DNA of 54,908 bases from Gemmatimonadota bacterium (GCA_028287185.1 JAQBQD010000082.1:1-54908), one strand, 5' to 3'. Numbered from the stretch's first letter, positions 26,330 to 34,470 are shown. Numbers and translations: made by a program. The notes: generated by a model not told the origin, from the letters alone.

Positions 26330-26920
26330 CTATACCCGCAGGTGGGCCAGGGTGCCGCGCAGCTCGTTCCGGGCGCGGTGGATGTAGGTCTTCACCGTGC
26401 CCAGGGGCAGCCCCATGACCTCGGCGATCTCCTGGTACTCGCGCCCTTCCACGTGCCGCAGCAGGATGGCGGTGCGGTACTCGGGGCGCAGGCGCCCGAT
26501 GGCCTGCTCGATGGACTCGCCCAGCTCCTTGGCCACCAGCAGCTCCTCGGGGTTCTCGTCCCCCGACTCCACCGTGATGGTGGTGGCCTCGATCTCGTCG
26601 CTGGTCTCGGCGTAGCGCGAGCCGTCCAGCGACACGGTGCGGGGCTCCTTCTTGCGCATCGCGTCGATGGTGAGGTTCGTCGCGATCTTGAAGATCCAGC
26701 TCGAGAACTTGTACTTGGGGTCGTACCGGTCGATGTTGTTGAAGACCCGCACGAAGGTCTCCTGCGACAGGTCCTCGGCCTGCTCCCGGTCGCGCACCAT
26801 GCGATAGACGAGCGAGAACACCGGCCGCTGGTAGCGGCCGAGAAGCTCGCGATACGCCGCCTCGCTGCCCTGCTGGGCGCGGACGACGAGCTCGTGGTCG
26901 GACGGCGGAGTCGGGTTCAA
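26330..26920 (-). CDS. ECF-type RNA polymerase sigma factor
   Basis: A 196-residue extracytoplasmic-function sigma factor. Region 2 is clear at about residues 20-90: YQRPVFSLVYRMVRDREQAEDLSQETFVRVFNNID, then FSSWIFKIATNLTIDAMRKK. Region 4 (LRPEYRTAILLRHVEGREYQEIAEVMGLPLGTVKTYIHRAR) binds the -35 element. An acidic linker with TITVESGDENPEE separates them. The only plausible start is TTG at 26920, with no strong ribosome site, which suggests low basal translation. It heads an operon with its anti-sigma factor, a bactofilin-like membrane protein, a LiaF-like protein and a small membrane protein, and is divergent from menG. Confidence 0.95.
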   Translation of the reverse strand: MNPTPPSDHELVVRAQQGSEAAYRELLGRYQRPVFSLVYRMVRDREQAEDLSQETFVRVFNNIDRYDPKYKFSSWIFKIATNLTIDAMRKKEPRTVSLDGSRYAETSDEIEATTITVESGDENPEELLVAKELGESIEQAIGRLRPEYRTAILLRHVEGREYQEIAEVMGLPLGTVKTYIHRARNELRGTLAHLRV

Positions 26921-27002
26921 GGCCGGGGTGTCGGGTCGAATTCGCTTCCCGCCGGGGATGTACGCGCGGCCCGCGGGCGAAGTTTCACGGGGCGGGGCAG
27001 GC

Positions 27003-27031
27003 TTGCTCGCGGCACGGGGGCGGGGTAGCTT
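27003..27031 (+). promoter_or_regulatory. sigma-70-type promoter for menG/ubiE
   Basis: -35 TTGCTC (27003-27008), a 17-base spacer and -10 TAGCTT (27026-27031), 37 bases before the ATG. Confidence 0.6.
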
Positions 27032-27068
27032 TGGCCCTCTATTCTACACCCGGGAGCGATTCTACGCG

Positions 27069-27809
27069 ATGCCGCCACACACGTCCGCCCGTCCGTCCGT
27101 GCTGCCCCCGCAGGGCGAGAAGGCGGCGCAGGTGCGCCGCATGTTCTCGTCCATCGCACCGCGCTACGATCTGCTGAACCATCTGCTGTCGATGAACGTC
27201 GACAAGCTGTGGCGGCGCCGCGCGGTGGACCGGCTGGGCTGGGAGCGGGCGCCGGAGGGCACCTACCTGGACAACTGCGCAGGCACCCTGGACCTGGCCG
27301 TGGAGTTGGCCCGCCGCCCCGGCTTCCGCGGGCGCGTGGTGGGCAGCGACTTCACCTACGAGATGCTGGACCGCGGCCGCGGCAAGGTTTCCGCCCTTCC
27401 CGTCGCTCCCTCGTGCGCGGACGCGCTGGCGCTGCCGTACCCGGACGCGGCGTTCGACGGCGCGACGGTGGGCTTCGGCGTGCGCAACCTGGCCGACCTG
27501 GACGCCGGCCTGCGCGAGCACGCGCGCGTCCTCAAGCCGGGCGCGAAGCTCGTCGTCCTGGAGTTCACCACGCCTGGGTGGCAGCCGTTCCGCGGCCTCT
27601 ACTTCCTCTACTTCACCCGCGTCCTCCCCCTCATCGGCCGCATGGTCTCCAGCCATACGTCCGCGTACACGTACCTGCCGGAAAGCGTGATGCACTTCCC
27701 CGAGCCGCCCGAGCTGGCCGCGCGCCTGGAACGCGCCGGATTCGACGGCGTGGGGTGGAAGACGCTCTCGGGCGGGATCGCGGCGCTGCACTGGGGGACC
27801 AGGCGATGA
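27069..27809 (+). CDS. ubiE: demethylmenaquinone C-methyltransferase (UbiE/MenG family)
   Basis: A SAM-dependent methyltransferase that carries out the last step of menaquinone synthesis. The 246-residue product starts at ATG 27069. It has the family start VRRMFSSIAPRYDLLNHLLSMNVDKLWRRRAV, motif I variant LDNCAGTLDLAVEL (normally D-x-G-x-G-T; here CAGT), motif II ADALALPYPDAAFDGATVGFGVRNL, and the C-terminal YLPESV...FPEPPELA stretch. The first of a run of menaquinone-type genes, it overlaps the next gene by ATGA. In a Gram-negative lineage that makes menaquinone, MenG is the better functional name than UbiE. Confidence 0.9.
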   Translation: MPPHTSARPSVLPPQGEKAAQVRRMFSSIAPRYDLLNHLLSMNVDKLWRRRAVDRLGWERAPEGTYLDNCAGTLDLAVELARRPGFRGRVVGSDFTYEMLDRGRGKVSALPVAPSCADALALPYPDAAFDGATVGFGVRNLADLDAGLREHARVLKPGAKLVVLEFTTPGWQPFRGLYFLYFTRVLPLIGRMVSSHTSAYTYLPESVMHFPEPPELAARLERAGFDGVGWKTLSGGIAALHWGTRR

Positions 27810-28072
27810 GCGTGGTCGGCGCGGCGGCCGCGGTGATGATGCTGGCCTCGCTGGGCGCGGCGACGGGCTCCACGCTGCTGCAGCTCATCGCCTGGACGCG
27901 GCACGCGCGCGAGGGCGTGGTCGTGAACCCCATGGCCGTGTGGAAGCCGGCGGGGTACTTCGACGCCGTGGGCCTGCGGCAGATGCTGCTCGCCCGGCGC
28001 CTGCTGATGATGGGGCTCGCCGGGTACCTCTCCGTCGGCGTGCTGTTCGTCGCCTCGCGCGTGATCCACTGA
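27806..28072 (+). CDS. small two-helix membrane protein in the menaquinone locus
   Basis: An 88-residue protein coupled to menG by an ATGA overlap at 27806. Two hydrophobic helices are visible: VGAAAAVMMLASLGAATGSTLLQLIAW at the N-terminus and LLMMGLAGYLSVGVLFVAS near the C-terminus, joined by a polar loop (HAREGVVVNPMAVWKPAGYFD). I recognise no family. Its tight coupling and position between menG and ubiD suggest a helper for quinone biosynthesis or quinone-dependent electron transfer, which is inference only. Confidence 0.65.
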   Translation: MSVVGAAAAVMMLASLGAATGSTLLQLIAWTRHAREGVVVNPMAVWKPAGYFDAVGLRQMLLARRLLMMGLAGYLSVGVLFVASRVIH

Positions 28073-28115
28073 TGCCGCGGCCGAGCGCGTCTTCGACCTT
28101 TCGGGACCGAGCCTG

Positions 28116-29603
28116 ATGGCCTTTCAGAACCTTCGCGAGTTCCTGCGCTACCTGGACCGCGCCGGCGAGCTGGTGCGCATCGACCGTCCCGTCTCGGTGG
28201 ACCTGGAGATGGCGGAGATCGTGGACCGCACCATGAAGCTGCCGGGCGGCGGCCCCGCGCTCCTCTTCGAGCGGCCGGTGCTGATGGACGGGACGGAGAG
28301 CGACATCCCCGTGGCCATCAACATCTTCGGCTCGTGGAGCCGGATGGCGGCGGCGCTGGGGGTGCGCGACGTGGAGGAGCACGCCGTGCGCATCGCCGAG
28401 CTGGTGAAGCCCGAGATTCCCAAGGGGCTGTGGGCCAAGGTGGCGCTGCTGCCCAAGCTGGCGGAGCTGGCGAAGGTGCCGCCGCGGCCGTACAAGGGCC
28501 GTCCGCCGTGCCAGGAGGTGGTGCTACGCGAGGGCGAGTTCGACCTGACGCGCCTGCCGGTGCTGAAGACGTGGCCGCTGGACGGGGGGCCGTTCATCAC
28601 CCTGCCGATGGTGGTGACGTGCGACCCCGACACGGGCGTGCAGAACGTGGGGATGTACCGCATGCAGGTGTACGGGCCCGACAGCACGGGCATGCACTGG
28701 CAGCGGCACAAGGGCGGTGCGGGGCACTACCGCGCCTGGAAGCGCGGCCCGGGCGGCCGGATGCCCGTGGTCGTCGCCATCGGCGGGGACCCGGCGACGA
28801 TGTACACGCCCTCGGCGCCGCTGCCGCCGGGCATCGACGAGTACCTGTTCGGCGGCTTCCTGCGGCGCGAGCCCGTGTACACGTGCAAGGCGCTGACGGC
28901 GGACCTCACCATCCCCGCCGAGGCGGAGATCGTGCTGGAAGGGTACGTGGACACGGACGAGGAGCTGGCGATCGAGGGTCCGTTCGGCGACCACACGGGC
29001 TTCTACACGCTGGAGGATCCGTATCCCACCTTCCACGTGACCACGGTGACGATGCGGGCGGACCCGGTGTACCCTGCGACGCTGGTCGGCAAGCCGCCCG
29101 TGGAGGACGTGTACCTGGGCGGCGCCACGGAGCGGATCTTCCTGCCCCTGGCGAAGCTGACCATGCCCGAGATCGTGGACTACCACATGCCGCCCGAGGG
29201 CGTGTTCCACAACCTGGTCTTCGTCTCCATCCGCAAGGAGTATCCCGGCCACGCCTTCAAGGTGATGAACGGGCTGTGGGGCATGGGCCTGATGTCGCTC
29301 GCCAAGGTGATCGTGATCGTGGACGAGGGGATCGACGTGCGCAACGTGAAGGAGGCGTGGTGGTACACGCTGGCCAACATCGACCCCGAGCGCGACGTGC
29401 GCTTCACGAAGGGCCCGGTGGACGACCTGGACCACGCCTCGCAGATGCCCGCGTTCGGCAGCAAGATGGGCATCGACGCCACGCGGAAGTGGCCGGAGGA
29501 GGGCTTCACGCGCCCGTGGCCGGCGATGATCGACATGGACGAAGACGTGAAGGCGCGGGTGGACGGGATCTGGAAGTCGCTGGGGATCAAGCCGCTCGCC
29601 TGA
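28116..29603 (+). CDS. ubiD: UbiD family decarboxylase
   Basis: A 495-residue prenylated-FMN-dependent decarboxylase. The UbiD fold is clear throughout: MAFQNLREFLRYLDRAGELVRI at the start, AINIFGSWSRMAAALGV, GMYRMQVYGPDSTGMHWQRHKGGA, the active-site region EIVLEGYVDTDEELAIEGPFGDHTGFY, and PPEGVFHNLVFVSIRKEYPGHAFKVMNGLWG. In ubiquinone-free bacteria with futalosine-route menaquinone, the corresponding enzyme (MqnL) removes the ring carboxylate after prenylation. The cofactor comes from the UbiX encoded at 31485, and UbiA is at 30583. This clustering supports a menaquinone role over aromatic-acid degradation. Confidence 0.92.
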   Translation: MAFQNLREFLRYLDRAGELVRIDRPVSVDLEMAEIVDRTMKLPGGGPALLFERPVLMDGTESDIPVAINIFGSWSRMAAALGVRDVEEHAVRIAELVKPEIPKGLWAKVALLPKLAELAKVPPRPYKGRPPCQEVVLREGEFDLTRLPVLKTWPLDGGPFITLPMVVTCDPDTGVQNVGMYRMQVYGPDSTGMHWQRHKGGAGHYRAWKRGPGGRMPVVVAIGGDPATMYTPSAPLPPGIDEYLFGGFLRREPVYTCKALTADLTIPAEAEIVLEGYVDTDEELAIEGPFGDHTGFYTLEDPYPTFHVTTVTMRADPVYPATLVGKPPVEDVYLGGATERIFLPLAKLTMPEIVDYHMPPEGVFHNLVFVSIRKEYPGHAFKVMNGLWGMGLMSLAKVIVIVDEGIDVRNVKEAWWYTLANIDPERDVRFTKGPVDDLDHASQMPAFGSKMGIDATRKWPEEGFTRPWPAMIDMDEDVKARVDGIWKSLGIKPLA

Positions 29604-29615
29604 GGAGGTTCGAGA

Positions 29616-29825
29616 ATGCCTGATCGTCCCGACAGGTCCGCGTATCCGGTCCGCAAGCTGGGCCTGCACGACCCGGAGCCCGCCGACATGCGCCGGCCGA
29701 CGCCGGACGAGTGCATCGAGATGATGTGGGAGCTGGCGCAGAACGCCTGGGCGTTCATGGGGGTCGAGAATGCTGAGCCGGGACTTCACCGACATGTTGT
29801 CCGCGTTGTGCGACGGGGAAGCTGA
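29616..29825 (+). CDS. small protein of the nucleotidyltransferase-partner type
   Basis: A 69-residue protein with a strong AGGAGG ribosome site, 12 bases after ubiD. The sequence PTPDECIEMMWELAQNAWAFMG followed by GLHRHVVRVVRRGS matches, from memory, short proteins that precede nucleotidyltransferase-domain genes in many bacterial genomes, a toxin/antitoxin-like pair. Its last codons overlap in the +1 frame with the start of just such a nucleotidyltransferase reading frame (29770), which is truncated here. This unit interrupts the menaquinone genes and probably arrived as a mobile gene pair. Function is unproven. Confidence 0.55.
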   Translation: MPDRPDRSAYPVRKLGLHDPEPADMRRPTPDECIEMMWELAQNAWAFMGVENAEPGLHRHVVRVVRRGS

Positions 29826-29856
29826 GCTTCGTCCCGCGACAGGCCCCGTCGAGTGA
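29770..29856 (+). pseudogene. truncated 5' end of a nucleotidyltransferase gene
   Basis: A 28-codon frame starting with ATG at 29770, overlapping the previous gene by 56 bases in the +1 frame. The first 19 codons (MLSRDFTDMLSALCDGEAE) read like the N-terminus of the nucleotidyltransferase proteins that follow such small genes. Then the sequence diverges (LRPATGPVE) and stops at 29854. The catalytic region is absent, so the second gene of the pair has been deleted, leaving only the overlapped segment. The family link is by memory of similar proteins and needs a search. Confidence 0.4.
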
Positions 29857-29968
29857 CGCGCTGCCGCGCGCCGCGCATCGGGCCGGTTGATCTCGCTTCA
29901 GGGAGACGGAGACCGGCGAGCCTGTCGGGGCGTGGCGAGAACCCGCCGGAGGGAGAAGGGGAGGAGCG

Positions 29969-30586
29969 GTGACGGACGCTGATGCGGCGACCGTCGTCTA
30001 CCTGCTGACCGAGCGTCTGCGCCTTCGCCGGTTCACGCGGGCGGACCTGCCGGCGCTGATCGGGTATCGCAACGACCCGCGAGTGGCGCGGTATCAGAGT
30101 TGGGAGTCGTTCAGCGCGGACGAGGCGGAGGCGTTCCTCGCCGCCCAGTCGACGCTCCAGCCGGGGACGCCGGGCACCTGGTTCCAGTTCGCGGCCGAGT
30201 GCGTCGATACCGGCGCGCTGGTGGGCGACTGCGCACTGCACGTGCGGGGCGACGATGCGCGGCAGGGGGAGATCGGCTTCACGCTGGCGGCGGCGGAGCA
30301 GGGCAGGGGGTACGGCGCGGAGATGGTGCGGCGGGTGCTCGGCTACGCGTTCGACGACCTGGGGCTGCACCGGGTGGTGGCGGTGACGGACGCGGAGAAT
30401 GCGGCGGCCGCGGCGCTTCTGGCGCGCGTGGGGATGCGGCGCGAGGGGCACCTGCGGCAGAACGTGTGGTTCAAGGGGCGGTGGGGCGACGAGTTCCTGT
30501 TCGCCGTGCTGCGCGAGGAGTGGATGGGGATGGACGCCGGGGGCCGCGGAGGGCCGCCGGACACGAGCGAGCGGAGGGAAGCGTGA
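29969..30586 (+). CDS. GNAT family N-acetyltransferase (RimJ/RimL-like)
   Basis: A 205-residue acetyltransferase. The GTG at 29969 lies behind a GGGGAGGAG ribosome site. The fold is of the RimJ/RimL type: LLTERLRLRRFTRADLPALIGYRNDPRVARYQSW at the N-terminus, IGFTLAAAEQGRGYGAEMVRRVLGYAFDDLGLHRV carrying the acetyl-CoA loop (Q-x-G-x-G/A), and AENAAAAALLARVGMRREGHLRQNVWFKGRW. It would transfer acetyl groups to a protein N-terminus or a small amine; the substrate is unknown. It overlaps the UbiA gene by four bases (GTGA), so it is now cotranscribed with the menaquinone genes though unrelated in function. Confidence 0.9.
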   Translation: MTDADAATVVYLLTERLRLRRFTRADLPALIGYRNDPRVARYQSWESFSADEAEAFLAAQSTLQPGTPGTWFQFAAECVDTGALVGDCALHVRGDDARQGEIGFTLAAAEQGRGYGAEMVRRVLGYAFDDLGLHRVVAVTDAENAAAAALLARVGMRREGHLRQNVWFKGRWGDEFLFAVLREEWMGMDAGGRGGPPDTSERREA

Positions 30587-31488
30587 GCACGCATCGAATG
30601 GAAGGGCAGCACATCCGCGGGCGCGGGCGCCTGGCGGACTACTCCAACCTGGTGAAGCTGCCGCACACGGTGTTCGCGCTGCCGTTCGCGATGGTGGGCG
30701 CCACGCTGGCGTCGTACCAGTTCCGCGTGACGGCGCGCGAGATCGGGCTGATCCTGCTGGCCTTCACGGCGGCGCGCTTCGCGGCGATGGGCTTCAACCG
30801 CATCGTGGACCGCGGGATCGACGCGAACAACCCGCGCACGAAGATGCGCGAGATCCCCGCCGGCAAGCTGACGGTGGGGCAGGCGACGGCGGCGGTCGTC
30901 GTCGCGAGCGCGGTGTTCCTCGGGTCGGCGGCCATGCTCAACCGCTTCTGCCTGACGCTGGCGCCCTTCGCGCTGGCGTGGGTGCTCTTCTACTCGTACA
31001 CCAAGCGCTTCACCCGCTTTGCGCACCTTGTCCTGGGCCTCGCGCTGGCGATCGCGCCGGTGGGCGCCTATCTGGCCGTGGCGGGGCACTGGAGCCGGCC
31101 GCCGGGCTTGCTGGTGGCGCTGGCGGGCGCGGTGCTGTGCTGGGTGGCCGGCTTCGACATCCTGTACTCGATGCAGGACATCGACTTCGACCGCTCGCAG
31201 GGGCTGCACTCCATTCCCGCGGCGCTGGGGGCGCGCGGTGCGCTCTGGTTCTCCCGGGCGCTCCACGCGGCGTGCGTGCTGCTCTTTCTGCTGGTGGGCA
31301 GACTCACCCCGTCCCTGGGCCCGGCATACTTCGCGGGGGTGGGCGTGATCGCGGCGATGCTCATCTACGAGCAGTCGCTGGTGAAGGAGAATGACTTCTC
31401 GCGCATCAACGCTGCGTTCTTCAACATCAACGGCGCCATCTCCGTCGTCTTCTTCCTCTTCGTGCTGGGCGAGAGGCTGTTCGCGTGA
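30583..31488 (+). CDS. ubiA: UbiA family prenyltransferase (MqnP-like)
   Basis: A 301-residue integral membrane enzyme that attaches a polyprenyl chain to an aromatic acid. The two Asp-rich Mg2+/diphosphate motifs are present: NRIVDRGIDANNPRTKMREIPAG near residues 65-87 and DILYSMQDIDFDRSQGLHSIP near 185-205. About eight hydrophobic helices surround them. The NPRT(K/R)-x-R-E-I-P form is typical of 4-hydroxybenzoate-type and MqnP enzymes rather than MenA. The GTG start at 30583 overlaps the GNAT stop; an ATG at 30598 is possible. Its stop overlaps the ubiX GTG. With UbiX and UbiD it makes the prenylation and decarboxylation steps of the futalosine route plausible. Confidence 0.9.
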   Translation: MSTHRMEGQHIRGRGRLADYSNLVKLPHTVFALPFAMVGATLASYQFRVTAREIGLILLAFTAARFAAMGFNRIVDRGIDANNPRTKMREIPAGKLTVGQATAAVVVASAVFLGSAAMLNRFCLTLAPFALAWVLFYSYTKRFTRFAHLVLGLALAIAPVGAYLAVAGHWSRPPGLLVALAGAVLCWVAGFDILYSMQDIDFDRSQGLHSIPAALGARGALWFSRALHAACVLLFLLVGRLTPSLGPAYFAGVGVIAAMLIYEQSLVKENDFSRINAAFFNINGAISVVFFLFVLGERLFA

Positions 31489-32096
31489 GGGTGGATGCGG
31501 ACGCGCCCATCACCCTTGGGATCACGGGTGCGTCCGGCGCCCCGTACGCGGTGCGGGTGCTGCGCGCGCTCAACGAGTCGGGCACGCCGGTGCGGCTGAT
31601 CGTCTCGTCCTACGGGTGGCGGCTGCTGGCGGAGGAGTCGGACGTGGACGGGCTGGAGGCGCTGAAGGTGGCGACGGGCGACTGGTCGCGCGTGGAGCTG
31701 TACGACTCGCTGGACCGCGGCGCCACGCCGGCGTCGGGCTCGGCGCCGTCGCGGGGGATGGTGATCTGCCCCTGCTCCATGGGCACGCTGGCCTCCATCG
31801 CCGCCGGCACCTCGCGCAACCTGGTGGAGCGTGCGGCGGACGTGGCGCTCAAGGAGCGGCGGCCGCTGGTCCTGGTCCCCCGCGAGACGCCGCTGTCGCT
31901 GGTGCACCTGGAGAACATGACGCGCCTGACGCGCGCCGGCGCCACCATCCTGCCGGCCGCGCCCGGGTTCTACCATCGCCCGAAGTCCGTCGCGGACCTG
32001 GTGGACTTCGTGGCGGCCCGCATCCTGGACCACCTGGGCGTGGAGCACGGCATCGGCGGGCGGTGGCGCAGCGGGGAGCAGGGGGCGGCGCCGTGA
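31485..32096 (+). CDS. ubiX: flavin prenyltransferase UbiX
   Basis: A 203-residue enzyme that joins dimethylallyl phosphate to reduced FMN to make prenylated FMN, the UbiD cofactor. Signature blocks: ITLGITGASGAPYAVRVLRAL at the N-terminus, VICPCSMGTLASIAAGTSRNLVERAADVALKERRPLVLVPRETPLSLVHLENM in the middle, and AAPGFYHRPKSVADLVDFVAARILDHLGV at the end. The GTG at 31485 overlaps the ubiA stop by four bases, so the two are translationally coupled. It directly supplies the UbiD at 28116. Confidence 0.95.
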   Translation: MRVDADAPITLGITGASGAPYAVRVLRALNESGTPVRLIVSSYGWRLLAEESDVDGLEALKVATGDWSRVELYDSLDRGATPASGSAPSRGMVICPCSMGTLASIAAGTSRNLVERAADVALKERRPLVLVPRETPLSLVHLENMTRLTRAGATILPAAPGFYHRPKSVADLVDFVAARILDHLGVEHGIGGRWRSGEQGAAP

Positions 32097-32132
32097 AGGC
32101 GGCCGCCCCGTCGTTCGTGCCCCGAGGCTGAC

Positions 32133-32612
32133 GTGCGCATCGGCATCATCTCGGATACCCACGGGCTGCTGCGGAGCGAGGTCTTCACGCGCTTCGCGGG
32201 CGTGGACCACATCCTCCACGCGGGCGACGTCGGTCCGCCGGGCATCCTCACGGAGCTGGCGGCCATCGCTCCCGTGACCGCGGTGTGGGGCAACACGGAC
32301 GGCTTCGACGTCCGCGCCGTGGTGCCGGAGATCGCGGAGGTGGAGATCGGGGGCGTGCGCGTGGTGGTGCTGCACGGGATGCAGCTCGGCTCGCCCACGC
32401 CGGAGAAGGCGGCAAAGGCATATCCCGACGCCGGCCTCGTGGTCTTCGGCCACTCGCACAAGCCGGTGATCCGCCGGGTCGCCGGCGTGCTGGCCGTGAA
32501 CCCTGGCAGCGCGGGCCCGCCGCGCTTCCGCGATCCCATCACCTGCGCGCTGGGGACGATCGTGGACGGGCGCGTGGAGGTGGAGCTGGTGGAGCTGCGG
32601 AACGGGAGATAG
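32133..32612 (+). CDS. YfcE/MJ0936-type metallophosphodiesterase
   Basis: A 159-residue calcineurin-like phosphoesterase. The GTG at 32133 follows a GAGG ribosome site. All metal motifs are intact: IISDTHG (DxH) near residue 7, HAGDVG (GD), WGNTDG (GN-x-D as in YfcE), VVLHGMQLG (H) and VFGHSHKPVI (GHxH). Family members hydrolyse phosphodiesters such as bis-pNPP in vitro; the physiological substrate is generally unknown. It lies 36 bases after ubiX and may be its last operon partner, but a functional link is not evident. Confidence 0.88.
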   Translation: MRIGIISDTHGLLRSEVFTRFAGVDHILHAGDVGPPGILTELAAIAPVTAVWGNTDGFDVRAVVPEIAEVEIGGVRVVVLHGMQLGSPTPEKAAKAYPDAGLVVFGHSHKPVIRRVAGVLAVNPGSAGPPRFRDPITCALGTIVDGRVEVELVELRNGR

Positions 32613-32799
32613 GCCCTCACCCGGCGGGTCTCACATGGTCGGCGGAGGGATTCGTGTCCACCCCATCTCGGCGCTCACAGCGGCGCCTTCGCGTGGGCGG
32701 CGGGCACTTTTCTGTTCGGAAGGAATGCGCCAGCGGATCTGCGGGCGGGGTATCTGTCGTCGGTGTAACCTGCGGTTCCATCCCCATCACAGGAGAGCG

Positions 32800-34413
32800 A
32801 TGAAGCGCCATACACCGTTCGCAGTCGGGCTCGCGGCGCTGGCGGCCGTTCCCGCCGGTGCCCAGCAGACGACGCAGGCGCCCGTGCAGGGCCCGGCTCC
32901 CATCACGGCGTGGAACACGACGAACCCCGTGCTGCGGCGCATCTGGGACGAGGGGACGCAGCACTCGCAACTGGAGCGGCTGGCGCAGGCGCTTTCGGAC
33001 TCGGTGGGGCCGCGTCTCACGGCGTCGCCGGGGATGAAGGCGGGGAGCGACTGGCTGCTGGCGCAGTACCGCGCGTGGGGCATCCCGGCGCGGACGGAGA
33101 CGTACGGCACCTTCCGCTCGTGGCGGCGCGGCATCTCGCACGTGGACCTCGTGAGCCCGCGGGTGCGCTCGCTGGAGGGGACGATGCTGGCGTGGAGCCC
33201 GGGCACGCACGGGCCCGTGCAGGCCGGCGTCGTGGTGATGCCGCGCTTTGCCAGCGCGGCGGAGATGGAGGCGTGGCTTCCCGGCGTGCGCGGCAAGTAC
33301 GTGCTGGCATCCATCCCCCTCTTCACCTGCCGCCCTCTCAGCGAGTGGAAGGAGTTCGCCACGCCGGATTCGTACGCGGCGGCCGAGGCGCGGCTGACCG
33401 AGGCGGGGCGGGCGCAGGCGCTGCGGCTGCAGGCCGTCGGCCTCACCGGCCGCGACCTGCCGAAGCGGCTGGAGGACGCGGGCGCGGTGGGCGTGCTCAC
33501 CAGCTATCCGTCGGGCGGCTGGGGCGTGGACCGCATCTTCAACGCGTTCACCCGCAAGGTGCCCACCTTCGACCTGAGCTGCGAGGACTACGGCCTGGTG
33601 TACCGGATGGCGGAGCGCGGCCAGAACCCCGTGATCCGCGCCGACGCGCAGGCGGAGGAGCTGGGCGAGGTGCCCGTGTTCAACACCCTGGCCGAGATCC
33701 GCGGCCGCGAGAAGCCCAACGAGTACGTGATCCTCTCCGCCCACTTCGACTCGTGGGACGGCGCATCGGGCGCCACGGACAACGGCACGGGCACCATCAC
33801 CATGATGGAGGCCGTCCGCATCCTGCGCATGATGTACCCAAATCCCAGGCGCACCATCCTGGTGGGCCACTGGAGCGGCGAGGAGCAGGGCCTGAACGGC
33901 TCGCGCGCCTTCGTGAAGGACCATCCGCAGGTGGTGAACGGGCTGCAGGTGCTGCTGAACCAGGACAACGGCACGGGCCGGGTGACGAGCATCTCCATGC
34001 AGGGCTTCACCGGCGTCTCGCCCGTGGTGTCGCGCTGGCTGGGGCAGCTTCCGCAGGAGCTGACGGGCGAGATCAAGCTGGACGACCCCGGCATCCCCAG
34101 CCAGGGCGGCAGCGACTACGCCTCGTTCGTGTGCGCGGCCGTGCCGGCGCTGGGGCTGTCGTCGCTGGGCTGGGACTACGGCACCTACACCTGGCACACC
34201 AACCGCGACACGTACGACAAGATCGTCTTCGACGACGTGCGCAAGAACGCGGTGCTCACGGCCATGCTGGCGTACCTGGCGTCCGAGGAGCCGCAGCTCC
34301 TGCCGCGCGACCGGCGGACGGCCTTCCCCATGAATCCCAACACCGGGCAACCGTACGTGTGGCCCACGTGCCAGGACGCGTCGCGCACCACGGCGGACAG
34401 CCCGCGCATGTAG
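32800..34413 (+). CDS. secreted M28-family zinc metallopeptidase
   Basis: A 537-residue exported peptidase. The ATG at 32800 has an AGGAGAG ribosome site; a signal peptide (MKRHTPFAVGLAALAAVPAGAQQ) follows. After an N-terminal region and a PA-like domain (about residues 110-270), the M28 catalytic domain carries two-zinc ligands. These are His315 in SAHFDSWDG, Asp327 in GATDNGTG, Glu361-Glu362 in WSGEEQG, Asp389 in LLNQDNGTG and His466 in YTWHTNRDTYDK. Such enzymes act as aminopeptidases or carboxypeptidases on exported peptides. It is transcribed alone; a good terminator follows at 34471. Confidence 0.92.
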   Translation: MKRHTPFAVGLAALAAVPAGAQQTTQAPVQGPAPITAWNTTNPVLRRIWDEGTQHSQLERLAQALSDSVGPRLTASPGMKAGSDWLLAQYRAWGIPARTETYGTFRSWRRGISHVDLVSPRVRSLEGTMLAWSPGTHGPVQAGVVVMPRFASAAEMEAWLPGVRGKYVLASIPLFTCRPLSEWKEFATPDSYAAAEARLTEAGRAQALRLQAVGLTGRDLPKRLEDAGAVGVLTSYPSGGWGVDRIFNAFTRKVPTFDLSCEDYGLVYRMAERGQNPVIRADAQAEELGEVPVFNTLAEIRGREKPNEYVILSAHFDSWDGASGATDNGTGTITMMEAVRILRMMYPNPRRTILVGHWSGEEQGLNGSRAFVKDHPQVVNGLQVLLNQDNGTGRVTSISMQGFTGVSPVVSRWLGQLPQELTGEIKLDDPGIPSQGGSDYASFVCAAVPALGLSSLGWDYGTYTWHTNRDTYDKIVFDDVRKNAVLTAMLAYLASEEPQLLPRDRRTAFPMNPNTGQPYVWPTCQDASRTTADSPRM

Positions 34414-34470
34414 CCGGCGCCGGGCGGACGCGCAGGCTTCCACCGCGTGTCGGTCGATGGATGACGAGGG

